A DNA stretch of 64,000 nucleotides from an uncultured Bacteroidales bacterium (lineage in GTDB: Bacteria; Bacteroidota; Bacteroidia; Bacteroidales; P3), in the NCBI GenBank assembly GCA_900318175.1, contig ONJQ01000003.1, forward strand, positions 62,001-126,000, written 5' to 3'. The notes under the pieces were generated by a model. It made no database searches. It was not told the origin of the DNA and saw nothing but the letters and a program-made list of their open reading frames with translations. Positions within the stretch are counted from its first letter, which is position 1, and each line of letters opens with the position of its first letter. This document shows, piece by piece, positions 16,597 through 26,009 of this stretch. The position numbers and the translations under genes are program-made.

Positions 16597-18480
16597 ATGA
16601 AATGGTCCTCGTTTGATGTGATTGTTGTTGGTGGCGGTCATGCAGGTGCTGAGGCATCGGCAGCCTCCGCCAATATGGGTGCAAAGACACTGCTCATTAC
16701 TATGAATATTGACACGATTTGTCAGATGTCATGCAACCCAGCTATGGGTGGTGTGGCCAAAGGACAGATTGTGCGTGAGATTGATGCGTTGGGTGGTTAT
16801 TCGGGTTTGGTGACAGATGAGTCGATGATTCAGTTTAGAATGCTCAATCTTTCCAAAGGCCCCGCCATGTGGAGCCCACGAGCCCAATGCGACAAAATGC
16901 AGTTCTCACTGAATTGGAGACATGTCTTGGAGAATATCCCCAATCTTTCTATATGGCAGGATGAAGTGGTGGATGTGCAGATTAAGGATGGAGCTGTTTG
17001 CGGAGTTCACACGCGCATGGGTCTGGACATCCCTTCTCGTGCCGTTGTGCTCACTAATGGCACTTTCCTGAATGGGACTATTTACATCGGCGAAGGTTCT
17101 TGGACAGGCGGTAGGATAGGGGAGAGGTCGGCCATGGGTCTTTCTGATAGTCTGCGTGAACATGGTTTCTCTGTAGAGCGGCTGAAGACGGGTACGCCTG
17201 TCCGCATAGATGGAAGGACGATTGATTTTGATAAATTGACGGTGCAGCCTGGCGATGAGAAGCCTGGTAAGTTTTCTTTCCTTGACACCAAGCCTCTTGC
17301 ACAACAGCGACCATGTTTCCTTGCCTATACTAATGAGAAGACTCACGACATCCTCCGCACTGGGTTTGACCGTTCGCCTCTCTTTACAGGCAGGATTCAG
17401 GGACATGGCCCCCGCTACTGCCCTTCGATAGAAGACAAGATTGTTCGCTTCGCTGGAAAGAACAGGCACCAGTTGTTTGTTGAGCCGGAAGGATGGAGGA
17501 CCAATTCTTATTATCTGAATGGCTTTTCTTCCTCGTTGCCACTCGAAGTTCAGCTTGATGCGCTTCACTCAATCGAAGGGTTCGAGCACGCTCAGATTTA
17601 CAAGCCTGGTTATGCTATCGAGTACGATTATTTTCCGCCTACCCAGTTGAAGTATACACTGGAGACTAAGCCTGTGGAGAATCTCTACTTTGCTGGTCAA
17701 ATAAATGGGACAACAGGATATGAGGAAGCTGCCTGCCAAGGTCTAATGGCTGGTATCAATGCAGTGCTTAAATTGAATGGGAGAGCCCCGTTTGTCCTCA
17801 ACCGAACGCAGGCCTATATCGGAGTTCTTATTGATGATCTTGTCACCAAAGGGGTAGATGAGCCCTACAGGATGTTCACTTCAAGGGCAGAGTACAGAAT
17901 CTTGCTGCGACAGGATAATGCAGATGTCCGTCTGACCCCTCTGTCGCATGAGTTGGGGTTGGCTTCTGATGAACGCATGAGAAGGGTGGGGGAGAAGACT
18001 CGTTACACTGACGAGGTTGTTAAGTCGGTACAGGAAATGCCCATTATGCCGGGCGATGCCAATGCTCTGCTTGAAAGTATCGGCACACCTGGCTTGCAGC
18101 AGCGAGTCAAATTGGTCAATCTTCTCCTGCGGCCAGAACTCAAGATGGAGCATCTGTTGGCAATGTCCCCTCAATTGAAAACCGTTGTTGAGGGATTGCC
18201 GCCGTATCTGAAAGATGAAGTTGTAGGTGCAGCTGAGATTCTGCTCAAGTACCAACGTTATATTGAGAAGGAGAAGGACGTCGCCGACCGCATCTTGAAG
18301 TTTGAAGACATTGTCTTGCCTGTGGGATTTGATTATTTCACCCTTACCTCTCTATCCTACGAGGCACGTGAGAAGTTGAACAAAATGCAGCCCCGCACTC
18401 TTGGTCAGGCATCGCGTATCAGTGGTGTCTCTCCAGCCGATGTCTCGGTTCTTTTGGTCTATATGCAGCACTCCAATTAG
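16597..18480 (+). CDS. mnmG: tRNA uridine-5-carboxymethylaminomethyl modification enzyme MnmG (GidA)
   Basis: FAD enzyme that with MnmE modifies the wobble uridine of several tRNAs. The 627-residue protein has the dinucleotide motif [12 protein letters not shown] at 9-20, the signature [17 protein letters not shown] and the block [16 protein letters not shown]. Length is standard. The historical name gidA reflects its frequent place near chromosome origins; here a parS-like site lies 5 bases after the stop codon. mnmE and rsmG (gidB) are not in the window. Confidence 0.96.
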   Translation: MKWSSFDVIVVGGGHAGAEASAASANMGAKTLLITMNIDTICQMSCNPAMGGVAKGQIVREIDALGGYSGLVTDESMIQFRMLNLSKGPAMWSPRAQCDKMQFSLNWRHVLENIPNLSIWQDEVVDVQIKDGAVCGVHTRMGLDIPSRAVVLTNGTFLNGTIYIGEGSWTGGRIGERSAMGLSDSLREHGFSVERLKTGTPVRIDGRTIDFDKLTVQPGDEKPGKFSFLDTKPLAQQRPCFLAYTNEKTHDILRTGFDRSPLFTGRIQGHGPRYCPSIEDKIVRFAGKNRHQLFVEPEGWRTNSYYLNGFSSSLPLEVQLDALHSIEGFEHAQIYKPGYAIEYDYFPPTQLKYTLETKPVENLYFAGQINGTTGYEEAACQGLMAGINAVLKLNGRAPFVLNRTQAYIGVLIDDLVTKGVDEPYRMFTSRAEYRILLRQDNADVRLTPLSHELGLASDERMRRVGEKTRYTDEVVKSVQEMPIMPGDANALLESIGTPGLQQRVKLVNLLLRPELKMEHLLAMSPQLKTVVEGLPPYLKDEVVGAAEILLKYQRYIEKEKDVADRILKFEDIVLPVGFDYFTLTSLSYEAREKLNKMQPRTLGQASRISGVSPADVSVLLVYMQHSN

Positions 18481-18485
18481 TATTC

Positions 18486-18501
18486 CGTTTCACGAGAAAC
18501 C
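18486..18501. promoter_or_regulatory. parS-like site downstream of mnmG
   Basis: CGTTTCACGAGAAACC matches the parS consensus at 13 of 16 positions, including both GTTTCAC-type arms apart from the centre. It lies just after the mnmG stop. Functional binding by ParB is uncertain because of the central mismatch. Confidence 0.4.
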
Positions 18502-18594
18502 CTAAAGGTAAACATCATGCTCTATGATGTTTATGTGTTCCGTTTCCTTCCTTTTACCATCTGCTAATGTGCTTTTGTTTCTGTTCAAACGCGG

Positions 18595-19221
18595 CTATTC
18601 CTTTGGCAACTTTAGCAGGTAAGAGCGTGCCTCTGGTCCCAGATTGAACAGCAGATCGATTGCACTTAGGTTAGGCTTGAAACCATATCGACTGTCGAAC
18701 ACTTGGCTGTAAGGAGGGAATCCATCTCCGCACTGGTTCTTTTTCGAAGTGAGGTTTATTCTATAGTCCAATGAACTTTCATTATAGGGGGTGAACCTCT
18801 CGCTGTATTCGACCTGGCAGACAATCTTCATTTTTTTCATAAGGAAGCATAAAATAGCATTGTTCAACTCAAGGAGGCGGTTGTGCTTTGCCATGATTGC
18901 TTGTTCCAGTTCGTCCTTATAATAGAGGAAATACGGTGCCGCGCTGTAGGCGGACTCTATGGCTCGCCAGTGCCGGATATTCCAAGGTTCGTTGTAGCTG
19001 ATGGTGATTTCACCTGTGCGAGTATGGTTGCCGTTGGGTCTTGATACTGGCACATTCAGCATCAACCCCCCGTTCCCCGTAGCTATTTCTGCCCGGTTGC
19101 GGAATGTCTGTTTAGGAAATGTCTCGTGTTGTTCTATCACCACAAGGCTGTGCGAGGCCATAATGGCCATATAGCGTATCGATGGCAGGTATGCTGTCGA
19201 GAGTAGGGGAGGGGTCTCCAT
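18595..19221 (-). CDS. WbqC-like family protein
   Basis: A 208-residue protein of the WbqC-like family, found in surface polysaccharide loci and elsewhere in Bacteroidota; the biochemical role is unclear. Family landmarks are YLPSIRYMAIM at the start, the FPKQTFRNRAEI segment, the NVPV turn after GLML, and WRAIESAYSAAPYFLYY. No signal peptide is seen. Only two bases separate it from the upstream orphan gene, so both are probably cotranscribed from the promoter at 19658-19665. No other polysaccharide genes are nearby. Confidence 0.82.
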   Translation of the reverse strand: METPPLLSTAYLPSIRYMAIMASHSLVVIEQHETFPKQTFRNRAEIATGNGGLMLNVPVSRPNGNHTRTGEITISYNEPWNIRHWRAIESAYSAAPYFLYYKDELEQAIMAKHNRLLELNNAILCFLMKKMKIVCQVEYSERFTPYNESSLDYRINLTSKKNQCGDGFPPYSQVFDSRYGFKPNLSAIDLLFNLGPEARSYLLKLPKE

Positions 19222-19223
19222 TG

Positions 19224-19634
19224 CTATTGTCCAATAATGGCCGAGATCAATTCGTCGTCTTCAAAGTAGAAATCGATGTTCCCTTCACCGAAGGTGACAC
19301 GCCGTTCACCCCAATCCTCGTTATCCACGTCCTGTTCAAAGTACTGATTGTCAACCATTAGTTTTACAATCTCCTTCTCTCCCATATCGAATATGTTTTT
19401 GCCGAACAGGGTGGTTTTTTCATCCACGATGTCGATGCACGTCAGGGTAGGGCTGTCCCCTTCGAAAAAGAGCGTCATTTTATCTGTATAGCGGAGCACG
19501 GTTGTTGTTTCGTCGCCGGCACTTTCTATTGTTTCCACCTCGTTTGGTTCGCCAAGTATGGCCACTACTTCTTCTATGGGCATATCGAATTTTATATCCC
19601 CAAAACCCTGCTTTATTTGTATGTCTGAGTTCAT
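19224..19634 (-). CDS. Small acidic protein of unknown function
   Basis: A 136-residue, highly acidic cytosolic protein. I do not recognise its family with certainty. The pattern (GFGDIKFDMPIEEVVAILGEP, then LRYTDKMTLFFEG, then a final DFYFEDDELISAII) resembles small bacterial alpha/beta proteins with a repeated helix-strand unit of the kind seen in BLIP- or SmpA-like folds, but that is only a visual likeness. It is the first gene of a two-gene transcript with the WbqC-like gene, and a TAACTTTG promoter element stands 24 bases upstream. Confidence 0.7.
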   Translation of the reverse strand: MNSDIQIKQGFGDIKFDMPIEEVVAILGEPNEVETIESAGDETTTVLRYTDKMTLFFEGDSPTLTCIDIVDEKTTLFGKNIFDMGEKEIVKLMVDNQYFEQDVDNEDWGERRVTFGEGNIDFYFEDDELISAIIGQ

Positions 19635-19657
19635 ATTTTTTCCTTTTTTTGAGAAAA

Positions 19658-19665
19658 CAAAGTTA
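19658..19665 (-). promoter_or_regulatory. Promoter -7 element of the 19634 gene
   Basis: Reads TAACTTTG on the minus strand, matching TAnnTTTG, 23 bases before the ATG at 19634. Confidence 0.6.
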
Positions 19666-19779
19666 CGAATTATTTATTGATTGGCCAAATATTTTATTCT
19701 TAAAAAAAATATTCTCAATCATATCATTCTGTATTGCAATATATTGTATTTATATTTCATTCTTGTAAAGCAAAAACTT

Positions 19780-19810
19780 TTTGTGGAAAGAGAAAAAAGT
19801 TGTACTTTTG
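19780..19810 (+). promoter_or_regulatory. tRNA-Lys promoter (-33 TTTG, -7 TACTTTTG)
   Basis: TTTG at 19780-19783 and TACTTTTG at 19803-19810 are separated by 19 bases, the canonical Bacteroidota spacing. It lies 18 bases before the first tRNA gene. Confidence 0.75.
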
Positions 19811-19828
19811 CAAACTCAAAAATGAGGC

Positions 19829-19901
19829 GACTAAGTAGCTCAGCAGGTAGAGCACATCCCTTTTAAGGATGGGGTCCTGGGTTCGAATCCCAGCTTAGTC
19901 A
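19829..19901 (+). tRNA. tRNA-Lys (anticodon TTT), copy 1
   Basis: A 73-nt tRNA with a perfect 7-bp acceptor stem GACTAAG/CTTAGTC, D stem GCTC/GAGC, anticodon stem CATCC/GGATG with loop CTTTTAA (anticodon TTT), and T arm CTGGG-TTCGAAT-CCCAG. The discriminator base is A. CCA is not encoded. Confidence 0.97.
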
Positions 19902-19918
19902 CAACTTTTTCATGGCCT

Positions 19919-19991
19919 GACTAAGTAGCTCAGCAGGTAGAGCACATCCCTTTTAAGGATGGGGTCCTGGGTTCGAATCCCAGCTTAGTCA
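19919..19991 (+). tRNA. tRNA-Lys (anticodon TTT), copy 2
   Basis: Identical in all 73 positions to copy 1, 17 bases downstream. It is probably transcribed from the same promoter and ends before the hairpin terminator at 20000-20029. Confidence 0.97.
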
Positions 19992-19999
19992 CAAGAACA

Positions 20000-20029
20000 A
20001 CACCGGAGCCCTTTTTCCGGTGTTTTTTT
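20000..20029 (+). terminator. Rho-independent terminator of the tRNA-Lys pair
   Basis: ACACCGGA (20000-20007) pairs with TCCGGTGT (20016-20023); a run of T follows at 20024-20029. This is a textbook intrinsic terminator. Confidence 0.9.
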
Positions 20030-20036
20030 GAATGAT

Positions 20037-21893
20037 ATGCACATGACAGCGGTCCTGAATCATAAGCGGTGGTTGGTGTGTCTGGCCTTTTTGCTGTGTT
20101 TTCTCCCTCTTTGCCGTGCGCAGCAAACACAGGAGCAGTTGGCCGCACATTACTATTCTACTGGCCAGTTTGAGCAGGCTGCTGAAAGTTACGAGGCTCT
20201 GTATGCCCGTGCCCCGAACAAGTTTTATTACCAGATGCTTTTCCGTTCCTATTTGGAGCTGAAAGAGTACAAAGATGCTCTCCGTCTGGTCGAGAAGCGC
20301 ATTAAGCAGTATCCCAACGACCTTTATCTCTATGTTGACATGGGTCGCACCTATGAGTTGCGGGGCGACCGTCGCAAAGCCAACAAGACCTTCGAATCCG
20401 CAGTTCAAAAGATTGGCTTCGACACCAAGCAGATCAGCGAGTTGACCCAAGCCTTCGAGACCGCTGGCCATCCCGAACAAGCCATCCAAGTCTACCTTCT
20501 TGCGCGCCAAAAGATGCGCAATGATCTGGCCTATGTCAGCGAGCTTGCAACCCTCTACCAGCATGTAGGCAACTACGAAGCCATGATGCAGGAATACTTC
20601 GATCTCCTCGACAAGTCTCCCAACATGCTCGGCTCCATCCAGATCTCCCTCCAGCGTGTACTCAACGAGACTGCCAATCCCAAGCTTGTCGAAGGCCTCC
20701 GCAGCACCCTCGTCCAGCGTGTCCAGCAGTCGCCGGACAACAAATCCTACATTGAGATGATGCTTTGGTTCTCCCTGCAGCAGAAGGACTTCCAGTTTGC
20801 TCTCGTGGAGGCCAAGGCTGTCGATGCCCGCTTCCCCGACATGGCTGGCGAACCCCTCATGCGGGTGGCCTCCATTGCCCGTTCCAACCAGGACTACGAC
20901 GTGGCGCAGGAGTGCTATCGCCTCGTCGCGCAGAAAGGCTCCGATTGCCCTAATTATTTCCCCGCAAGGGTAGGGGCCCTTGAGGTGGCTTTCGCGCGCT
21001 TAAACCGCAATTTCCCCATCGAAAACAAGCTCCTCAACCAGCTCCTCCACGACTACCAGTCCGCCCTCGACGAGTTGGGGAAGAACCTCCGCACCGTCCA
21101 GCTCATGCGCAACTATTCCGACCTCCTTGCCTATTATGCCGACAGTGTCCAACCCGCTGCCGACCTCCTATACGATGTCCTCGACCTCCCCAAGCTCCCT
21201 GCCAAGGAACGCGACGAGACCAAGCTTGCCCTGGCCGATCTCCTCCTTTTTGCGGGCGAAGTGTGGGATGCTTCCCTCCTATACATGCAGGTCGAAAAAG
21301 CCAACAAGAATGATGTCCTCGGCTCCCTTGCCAAGTTCAAGAATGCCAAGCTCTCATACTACAATAACGACTTCCTCTGGGCCAAAACCCAGCTCAATGT
21401 TCTCCGAGCCTCCACCTCCAAGCTCATTGCCAACGATGCCATGGAACTCTCCCTCCTCATCAGCGACAACATGGAGGAGGACAGCACCTTCGACATGCTT
21501 TCCCGCTATGCTGCTGCCGATCTCCTGCTCTACCGCAACCTCCTCGACTCCGCTTGGGATGCTTTTGACGACATTGCCCACAGCGCCCTCTCTCATCCCC
21601 TTTTCGACGAGGTCCTTTATCAGAAAGCCCGTATCCGCATTCGCCAGCAACGCTATGCCGATGCCGACACCCTTCTTCAGCAACTCATTGATTTCTATCC
21701 AAATGACCTTCTTGCCGACGACGCTCTGCTCCTTCTTGCCCAGCTCAATGAGGAACGCCTCTCCAACCCCATGCGTGCCCGCTCCTGCTATGAGAAGTTG
21801 ATTCTCGACTACCCCTCCAGCCTCTATGTCGACCAAGCCCGCAAACGCTACCGCGCCCTCTCCGATGCCCTTCCCCCTGCTTCCGTTCAGTGA
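20037..21893 (+). CDS. Secreted TPR-repeat protein
   Basis: A protein of about 618 residues with an N-terminal signal peptide (WLVCLAFLLCFLPLCRAQ) and then tandem helical repeats of TPR type through most of its length (for example YYSTGQFEQAAESYEALYAR, ELKEYKDALRLVEKRI, DMGRTYELRGDRRKANKTFE near the N-terminus and YADADTLLQQLIDFYPND near the C-terminus). It is exported to the periplasm by inference. ATG 20037 or 20043 are both possible; neither changes the mature protein. It begins right after the tRNA terminator and precedes a T9SS cargo gene by 64 bases. The strong C-richness of the coding strand is shared with the next three genes. Function is unknown; TPR proteins usually mediate protein contacts. 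Confidence 0.78.
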   Translation: MHMTAVLNHKRWLVCLAFLLCFLPLCRAQQTQEQLAAHYYSTGQFEQAAESYEALYARAPNKFYYQMLFRSYLELKEYKDALRLVEKRIKQYPNDLYLYVDMGRTYELRGDRRKANKTFESAVQKIGFDTKQISELTQAFETAGHPEQAIQVYLLARQKMRNDLAYVSELATLYQHVGNYEAMMQEYFDLLDKSPNMLGSIQISLQRVLNETANPKLVEGLRSTLVQRVQQSPDNKSYIEMMLWFSLQQKDFQFALVEAKAVDARFPDMAGEPLMRVASIARSNQDYDVAQECYRLVAQKGSDCPNYFPARVGALEVAFARLNRNFPIENKLLNQLLHDYQSALDELGKNLRTVQLMRNYSDLLAYYADSVQPAADLLYDVLDLPKLPAKERDETKLALADLLLFAGEVWDASLLYMQVEKANKNDVLGSLAKFKNAKLSYYNNDFLWAKTQLNVLRASTSKLIANDAMELSLLISDNMEEDSTFDMLSRYAAADLLLYRNLLDSAWDAFDDIAHSALSHPLFDEVLYQKARIRIRQQRYADADTLLQQLIDFYPNDLLADDALLLLAQLNEERLSNPMRARSCYEKLILDYPSSLYVDQARKRYRALSDALPPASVQ

Positions 21894-21957
21894 ACCTGCC
21901 CAGTTCCATGCCATTCATTAATCAAATATTATCCATAATAGCTATAATAAAACCCTT

Positions 21958-24900
21958 ATGAACCACCTAAAGCATGTAGCGCTCTTGATTTTGATGGCAC
22001 TGCTCTGTCTCGCGCCCAGCCATGCTCAGGACACTGTCCTCTTCGACAATGCCTTCACGGTCAATGTGGACGGAGTTACCGATTCTTCGGGTTATATTTT
22101 CGACGACGGAGGCCCTACAGCCGACTATTCCAACAATTTTGCCGGAATGGTCATAATCACAGCTCGTTTGGGCGACACCATCGAGCTCACTGGCACTTAC
22201 AACATCGAGCGTATGAGCGACTATCTCTACGTCTACAATGGCTCAGGCCGCACAGGCACCACGCTGGGCACCTATAGTGGCTCCGGCACCCTCCATTGCA
22301 TCTCCGTCACCAGTGTCATGACCCTCTATTTCACCTCCAACGCCTCGATCAGCAGTTCTGGTCTCGCACTCCACTACACCATCCATTCTTCTGCTTGTAA
22401 CAACTTCATATCCAACTTCAACTACTCTGACATCTCAGCTAATTCTGTCGACCTCGTCTGGCTTGCCAACGATCCCAATGAAACCTTCCGAGTCTCCTAC
22501 GGCACCAACTCCACCGTCGTTACCGGCAATTCCTGTCGCATCTCCGGCCTAACTCCCATGACCAACTACACTTTCTACCTCTCCTCTCTTGCCGACACCG
22601 GCGCAACCAGCTGTCTGCGCACCCTCAACGTCCTGACTCCCTGTGTCACGGCTTTCATCCGTGGTGCCCGACCCATTTGCACTGTCGACACCGTTCTTCT
22701 CACTGCCGATAGTGCCGACTCCTACCTCTGGTCTACTGGCGAAACCACGCGCTCCATTCTTGTCACCCAACCGGGCAACTACTCCCTTGTGGTGAGCTCC
22801 GCAGGTGGCTGTTCCGATACCGACCATGTCCTAATCCCCCAGCGCACCGTAGACATTGACTTCTCAATTCCTCATGCCCTCTGTCCCGGCGACTCTACCT
22901 CCGTCTCCGTGGGTCTCTCAGCCTTCGCCAATGTCCATGTCTACTTGGGACAGAATCTCCTTTCAGAGTCCAACCGCATCTTCCTCCCTGACGGAGTTTC
23001 CTGCAGCCCCTATGGTTGCTCTTACCGCTCCGAGCTCGAATTCACCGACTTCAACGACAATGCCCAAATCACCAATGTCAACGACATCCGCTACGTCATG
23101 CTCAGCCTGGAGCATACCTACGCCGGCGACCTCTACATCAACATCACCTGCCCCAATGGCCAATCTGCCGACATCCTGCGCTATGGTGGCTCTGGCAACT
23201 CGCAGTGCAATAGTTCCATACCCTCTGCCAGCCGTGGTTGGAAAAGAGGCTTTAATGCACCTGTCAGCACCTATTTTGGACTCCCCCATACTACCAATGA
23301 ATCCCCTGCTTGTGACTCTACCCTTCCCGGAAACCGGCCTGGCGTGGGTTGGCGCTACTGTTGGTCCAATGCCATGGATGCCTTCGTATATACACCAAAC
23401 GACGGGATCATCTATCGTAGCATCAATGTCCATGGCAACACCTTCGACTCCTCCAACGTTCGTCTGGGCACCAATTTCTATCACCCGGACCAGTCTTTTG
23501 CCTCCCTTGTGGGCTGCCCCATGAACGGCACTTGGTACATAGAGGTCATTGACGGCTGGAGTGGTGACAATGGCTATATTTTCGGCTGGACTCTCGCGCT
23601 TAATTCCCAGCGCCTTACCCACAATGACTATATCCCCACCGTCTCCTATGCCGACATCATCGGCCCATGGGTTGAGCGTAACACCGACACCACCTTCTCC
23701 ATCTTTGCCCCGGACTCCCTCGCTGCCGACACCACAGTCACCTACATCGTCCATATATACGACAGCAACGGCTGCCAGTTCGACACCTCTTTCTCCATCC
23801 TTTTCCGCGCGCCCTCCATTGGCGATACATTCGCCGTTGCTTGCGACAGCTTCCTCTGGCGTGGCAACACCTATTACCAGACCACCACCGATACACTCCC
23901 TGCTCTTTTGACCAATTCCGCTGGCTGCGACAGCACTCTTGTTCTCAATCTATCCATGCTACAATCCATTCAAGTGCAGATCTTTGACACCTGTACCGAG
24001 AACATGCTCCCGTACACTTACCACGATTCTGTCTTCTACACCGACACCGCCGATGTACTCTTCACCGTCCCCATTGCCGACGGCTGCGACAGCATCATCC
24101 GCTATAGTCTCCACGTCCTCCGCAATGTCTACACCGATGTCGACACCACTCTTTGTGCCGACCAGTTGCCTTTCACGTGGCATGACCATCTCTTCACCGA
24201 GAGCGGCACACACACCGTTACCCTCTCCTGTCGCAATGGAGCCGACAGCATTGTCACCTACAACCTCCACGCCAACCCTGTCTACAACCTCCAGGTTGCC
24301 GACACCATCTGCCAGGGCTCCTCCTACCTTTTTGGCAACCAGTCTTTATCACAGCCGGGCAGGTATACCGACACGCTTCTCACCGCTGCCCTGTGCGACA
24401 GCGTTGTCCATCTCCAGCTCGCACTCCTCGACACCATCCACATCGAACTCATGCATGACTCCCGCTGCCAGCCCCCTGTCCATCTTGTCTCCTGCAACAC
24501 CTCTCCCTCCTGGCGCTATCTGTGGACCTCTGACCCCGACGACCCCGATCTGACCCCGCAGCAGCACTCCAACCATATCTCCGTCAGCCCATCCGCCACA
24601 ACCATCTATTATCTTGTTGTCAGCCATAGCAATACCGACTTCTGTTCGTCCACCGACTCCATCTCCCTCAGTCCCATCACACCGATACAGATCGACTGGG
24701 ACATCAACATCAATGGCCAGCAGTTGGAAATCATCAACACCAGCACCGGCTACACCACGCAGAGCTGGTATGTCAATGGTCAGCTTACTGACAACCATTC
24801 ATCCCGTTTCCTTTATTTTGGCGGTGACCAGACCGACTCCATCCGCGTCACGCTCGTCCTTTCCAACGACCTCTGTTCCGACTCCATCTCCAAAACCTTT

Positions 24901-25188
24901 GTCCTCATCCACTCCGCCATCTATTTTCCCAATGTCTTCACTCCCGATGCGGAGGACAACAACCGCTTTGCAGCCATCGGCAGTGGCATTCTTGAATATG
25001 AGATATGGATTTTCGACCGCCGCGGTGTCAAGGTGTACCATGGCACCGATGTCGACAACGGCTGGGACGGCACCAGCAATGGGCGCCCCTGCCAGCAAGC
25101 CGCCTATACCTATTTCTGTCGCTATCGCGACCACGATTCTGCCCAAGGCTACCAAACGGCCAAAGGCACCGTTCTTCTTCTTAGATAA
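21958..25188 (+). CDS. Large secreted protein with CUB-like, Fn3-like and P-domain regions and T9SS type B (CHU_C) sorting domain
   Basis: A 1076-residue exported protein. After a signal peptide (about 1-23, ending SHAQ) comes a CUB-like domain (about 25-140), a fibronectin-III-like stretch (about 145-225), an Ig/PKD-like segment with YLWSTGETT (about 250-285), and a proprotein-convertase P-like domain (about 330-545, with MNGTWYIEVIDGWSGDNG). Four or five degenerate repeats of 60-70 residues containing CDS motifs follow (about 620-830). The end (FPNVFTPDAEDNNRF then YEIWIFDRRGVKVY and NGWDGTSNGRPC) is the CHU_C gliding-motility-associated C-terminal domain that directs type IX secretion. No protease catalytic domain is seen, so an adhesive or matrix role is more likely than enzymatic. 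Confidence 0.88.
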   Translation: MNHLKHVALLILMALLCLAPSHAQDTVLFDNAFTVNVDGVTDSSGYIFDDGGPTADYSNNFAGMVIITARLGDTIELTGTYNIERMSDYLYVYNGSGRTGTTLGTYSGSGTLHCISVTSVMTLYFTSNASISSSGLALHYTIHSSACNNFISNFNYSDISANSVDLVWLANDPNETFRVSYGTNSTVVTGNSCRISGLTPMTNYTFYLSSLADTGATSCLRTLNVLTPCVTAFIRGARPICTVDTVLLTADSADSYLWSTGETTRSILVTQPGNYSLVVSSAGGCSDTDHVLIPQRTVDIDFSIPHALCPGDSTSVSVGLSAFANVHVYLGQNLLSESNRIFLPDGVSCSPYGCSYRSELEFTDFNDNAQITNVNDIRYVMLSLEHTYAGDLYINITCPNGQSADILRYGGSGNSQCNSSIPSASRGWKRGFNAPVSTYFGLPHTTNESPACDSTLPGNRPGVGWRYCWSNAMDAFVYTPNDGIIYRSINVHGNTFDSSNVRLGTNFYHPDQSFASLVGCPMNGTWYIEVIDGWSGDNGYIFGWTLALNSQRLTHNDYIPTVSYADIIGPWVERNTDTTFSIFAPDSLAADTTVTYIVHIYDSNGCQFDTSFSILFRAPSIGDTFAVACDSFLWRGNTYYQTTTDTLPALLTNSAGCDSTLVLNLSMLQSIQVQIFDTCTENMLPYTYHDSVFYTDTADVLFTVPIADGCDSIIRYSLHVLRNVYTDVDTTLCADQLPFTWHDHLFTESGTHTVTLSCRNGADSIVTYNLHANPVYNLQVADTICQGSSYLFGNQSLSQPGRYTDTLLTAALCDSVVHLQLALLDTIHIELMHDSRCQPPVHLVSCNTSPSWRYLWTSDPDDPDLTPQQHSNHISVSPSATTIYYLVVSHSNTDFCSSTDSISLSPITPIQIDWDININGQQLEIINTSTGYTTQSWYVNGQLTDNHSSRFLYFGGDQTDSIRVTLVLSNDLCSDSISKTFVLIHSAIYFPNVFTPDAEDNNRFAAIGSGILEYEIWIFDRRGVKVYHGTDVDNGWDGTSNGRPCQQAAYTYFCRYRDHDSAQGYQTAKGTVLLLR

Positions 25189-25201
25189 CCTGTTGTAAAC
25201 C

Positions 25202-26005
25202 ATGAATCCACGCTCCTCACGTTCCTCCTCCCGTCCGGCCTCTTCCGATGGCAATGTCAGGGCCAAGAAAGCCCTCGGACAGCATTTCCTCAAGGATGAG
25301 AACATCGCACGCCAAATTGCCGACTCCCTCACTGGCCTCACGCCCCATGTCTTGGAAATCGGTCCCGGCATGGGTGTCCTGACCAAGTATCTCTACAATC
25401 GTGAGGGGATTGATTTCCACGCCATTGAGATAGATAGCGAGTCTGTATGCTACCTCCATGACCATTACCCCCAACTCCATGTCATCGAGGGCGATTTCCT
25501 TGCCCTCGACCCCGCCACGCTCTTCTCTCAGCCCTTTGCCGTCATCGGCAACTTCCCCTACAACATCTCCTCGCAAATCCTTTTCAAGGTCTTCGACAAT
25601 CGCAACCGTGTCCCCGAAGTGGTGGGAATGTTCCAGAAGGAGGTGGCCGAACGTGTCGCTGCCAAACCCGGCAGCAAGACCTACGGCATCCTGAGTGTCT
25701 TGCTTTCAGCCTTCTACGACATCGAGTACCTCTTCACCGTCCACGAAAACGTCTTCAACCCTCCCCCAAAGGTCAAATCCGCCGTCATCCGGCTGCGTCG
25801 CAACGGTGTAACATCCTTGGAATGTGACGAGGAGCTTTTTGTCAAGGTGGTCAAGATTGGCTTCAACCAGCGGCGCAAAACCCTCCGCAATGCCCTGCGG
25901 CAGCTCGACTTGCCCCTCGACGCTGTGCCGGAGCAGTACCTCTCCCTCCGTGCCGAGCAGCTCTCCGTCAGCGACTTTATAACATTAACGAAATCATTAT
26001 CCTAA
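25202..26005 (+). CDS. rsmA: 16S rRNA dimethyladenosine transferase
   Basis: SAM-dependent methyltransferase (KsgA) that dimethylates two adjacent adenosines near the 3' end of 16S rRNA. The 267-residue protein has KALGQHFLKDENIA at about 22-35, the SAM motif LEIGPGMGVLT, and the catalytic NFPYNIS (motif IV, NxPY). The first 20 residues are Ser/Arg-rich and longer than usual; translation from ATG 25202 fits the 13-base spacing after the previous stop. It probably shares a transcript with the T9SS cargo and the following membrane protein. Confidence 0.95.
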   Translation: MNPRSSRSSSRPASSDGNVRAKKALGQHFLKDENIARQIADSLTGLTPHVLEIGPGMGVLTKYLYNREGIDFHAIEIDSESVCYLHDHYPQLHVIEGDFLALDPATLFSQPFAVIGNFPYNISSQILFKVFDNRNRVPEVVGMFQKEVAERVAAKPGSKTYGILSVLLSAFYDIEYLFTVHENVFNPPPKVKSAVIRLRRNGVTSLECDEELFVKVVKIGFNQRRKTLRNALRQLDLPLDAVPEQYLSLRAEQLSVSDFITLTKSLS

Positions 26006-26009
26006 CGCT

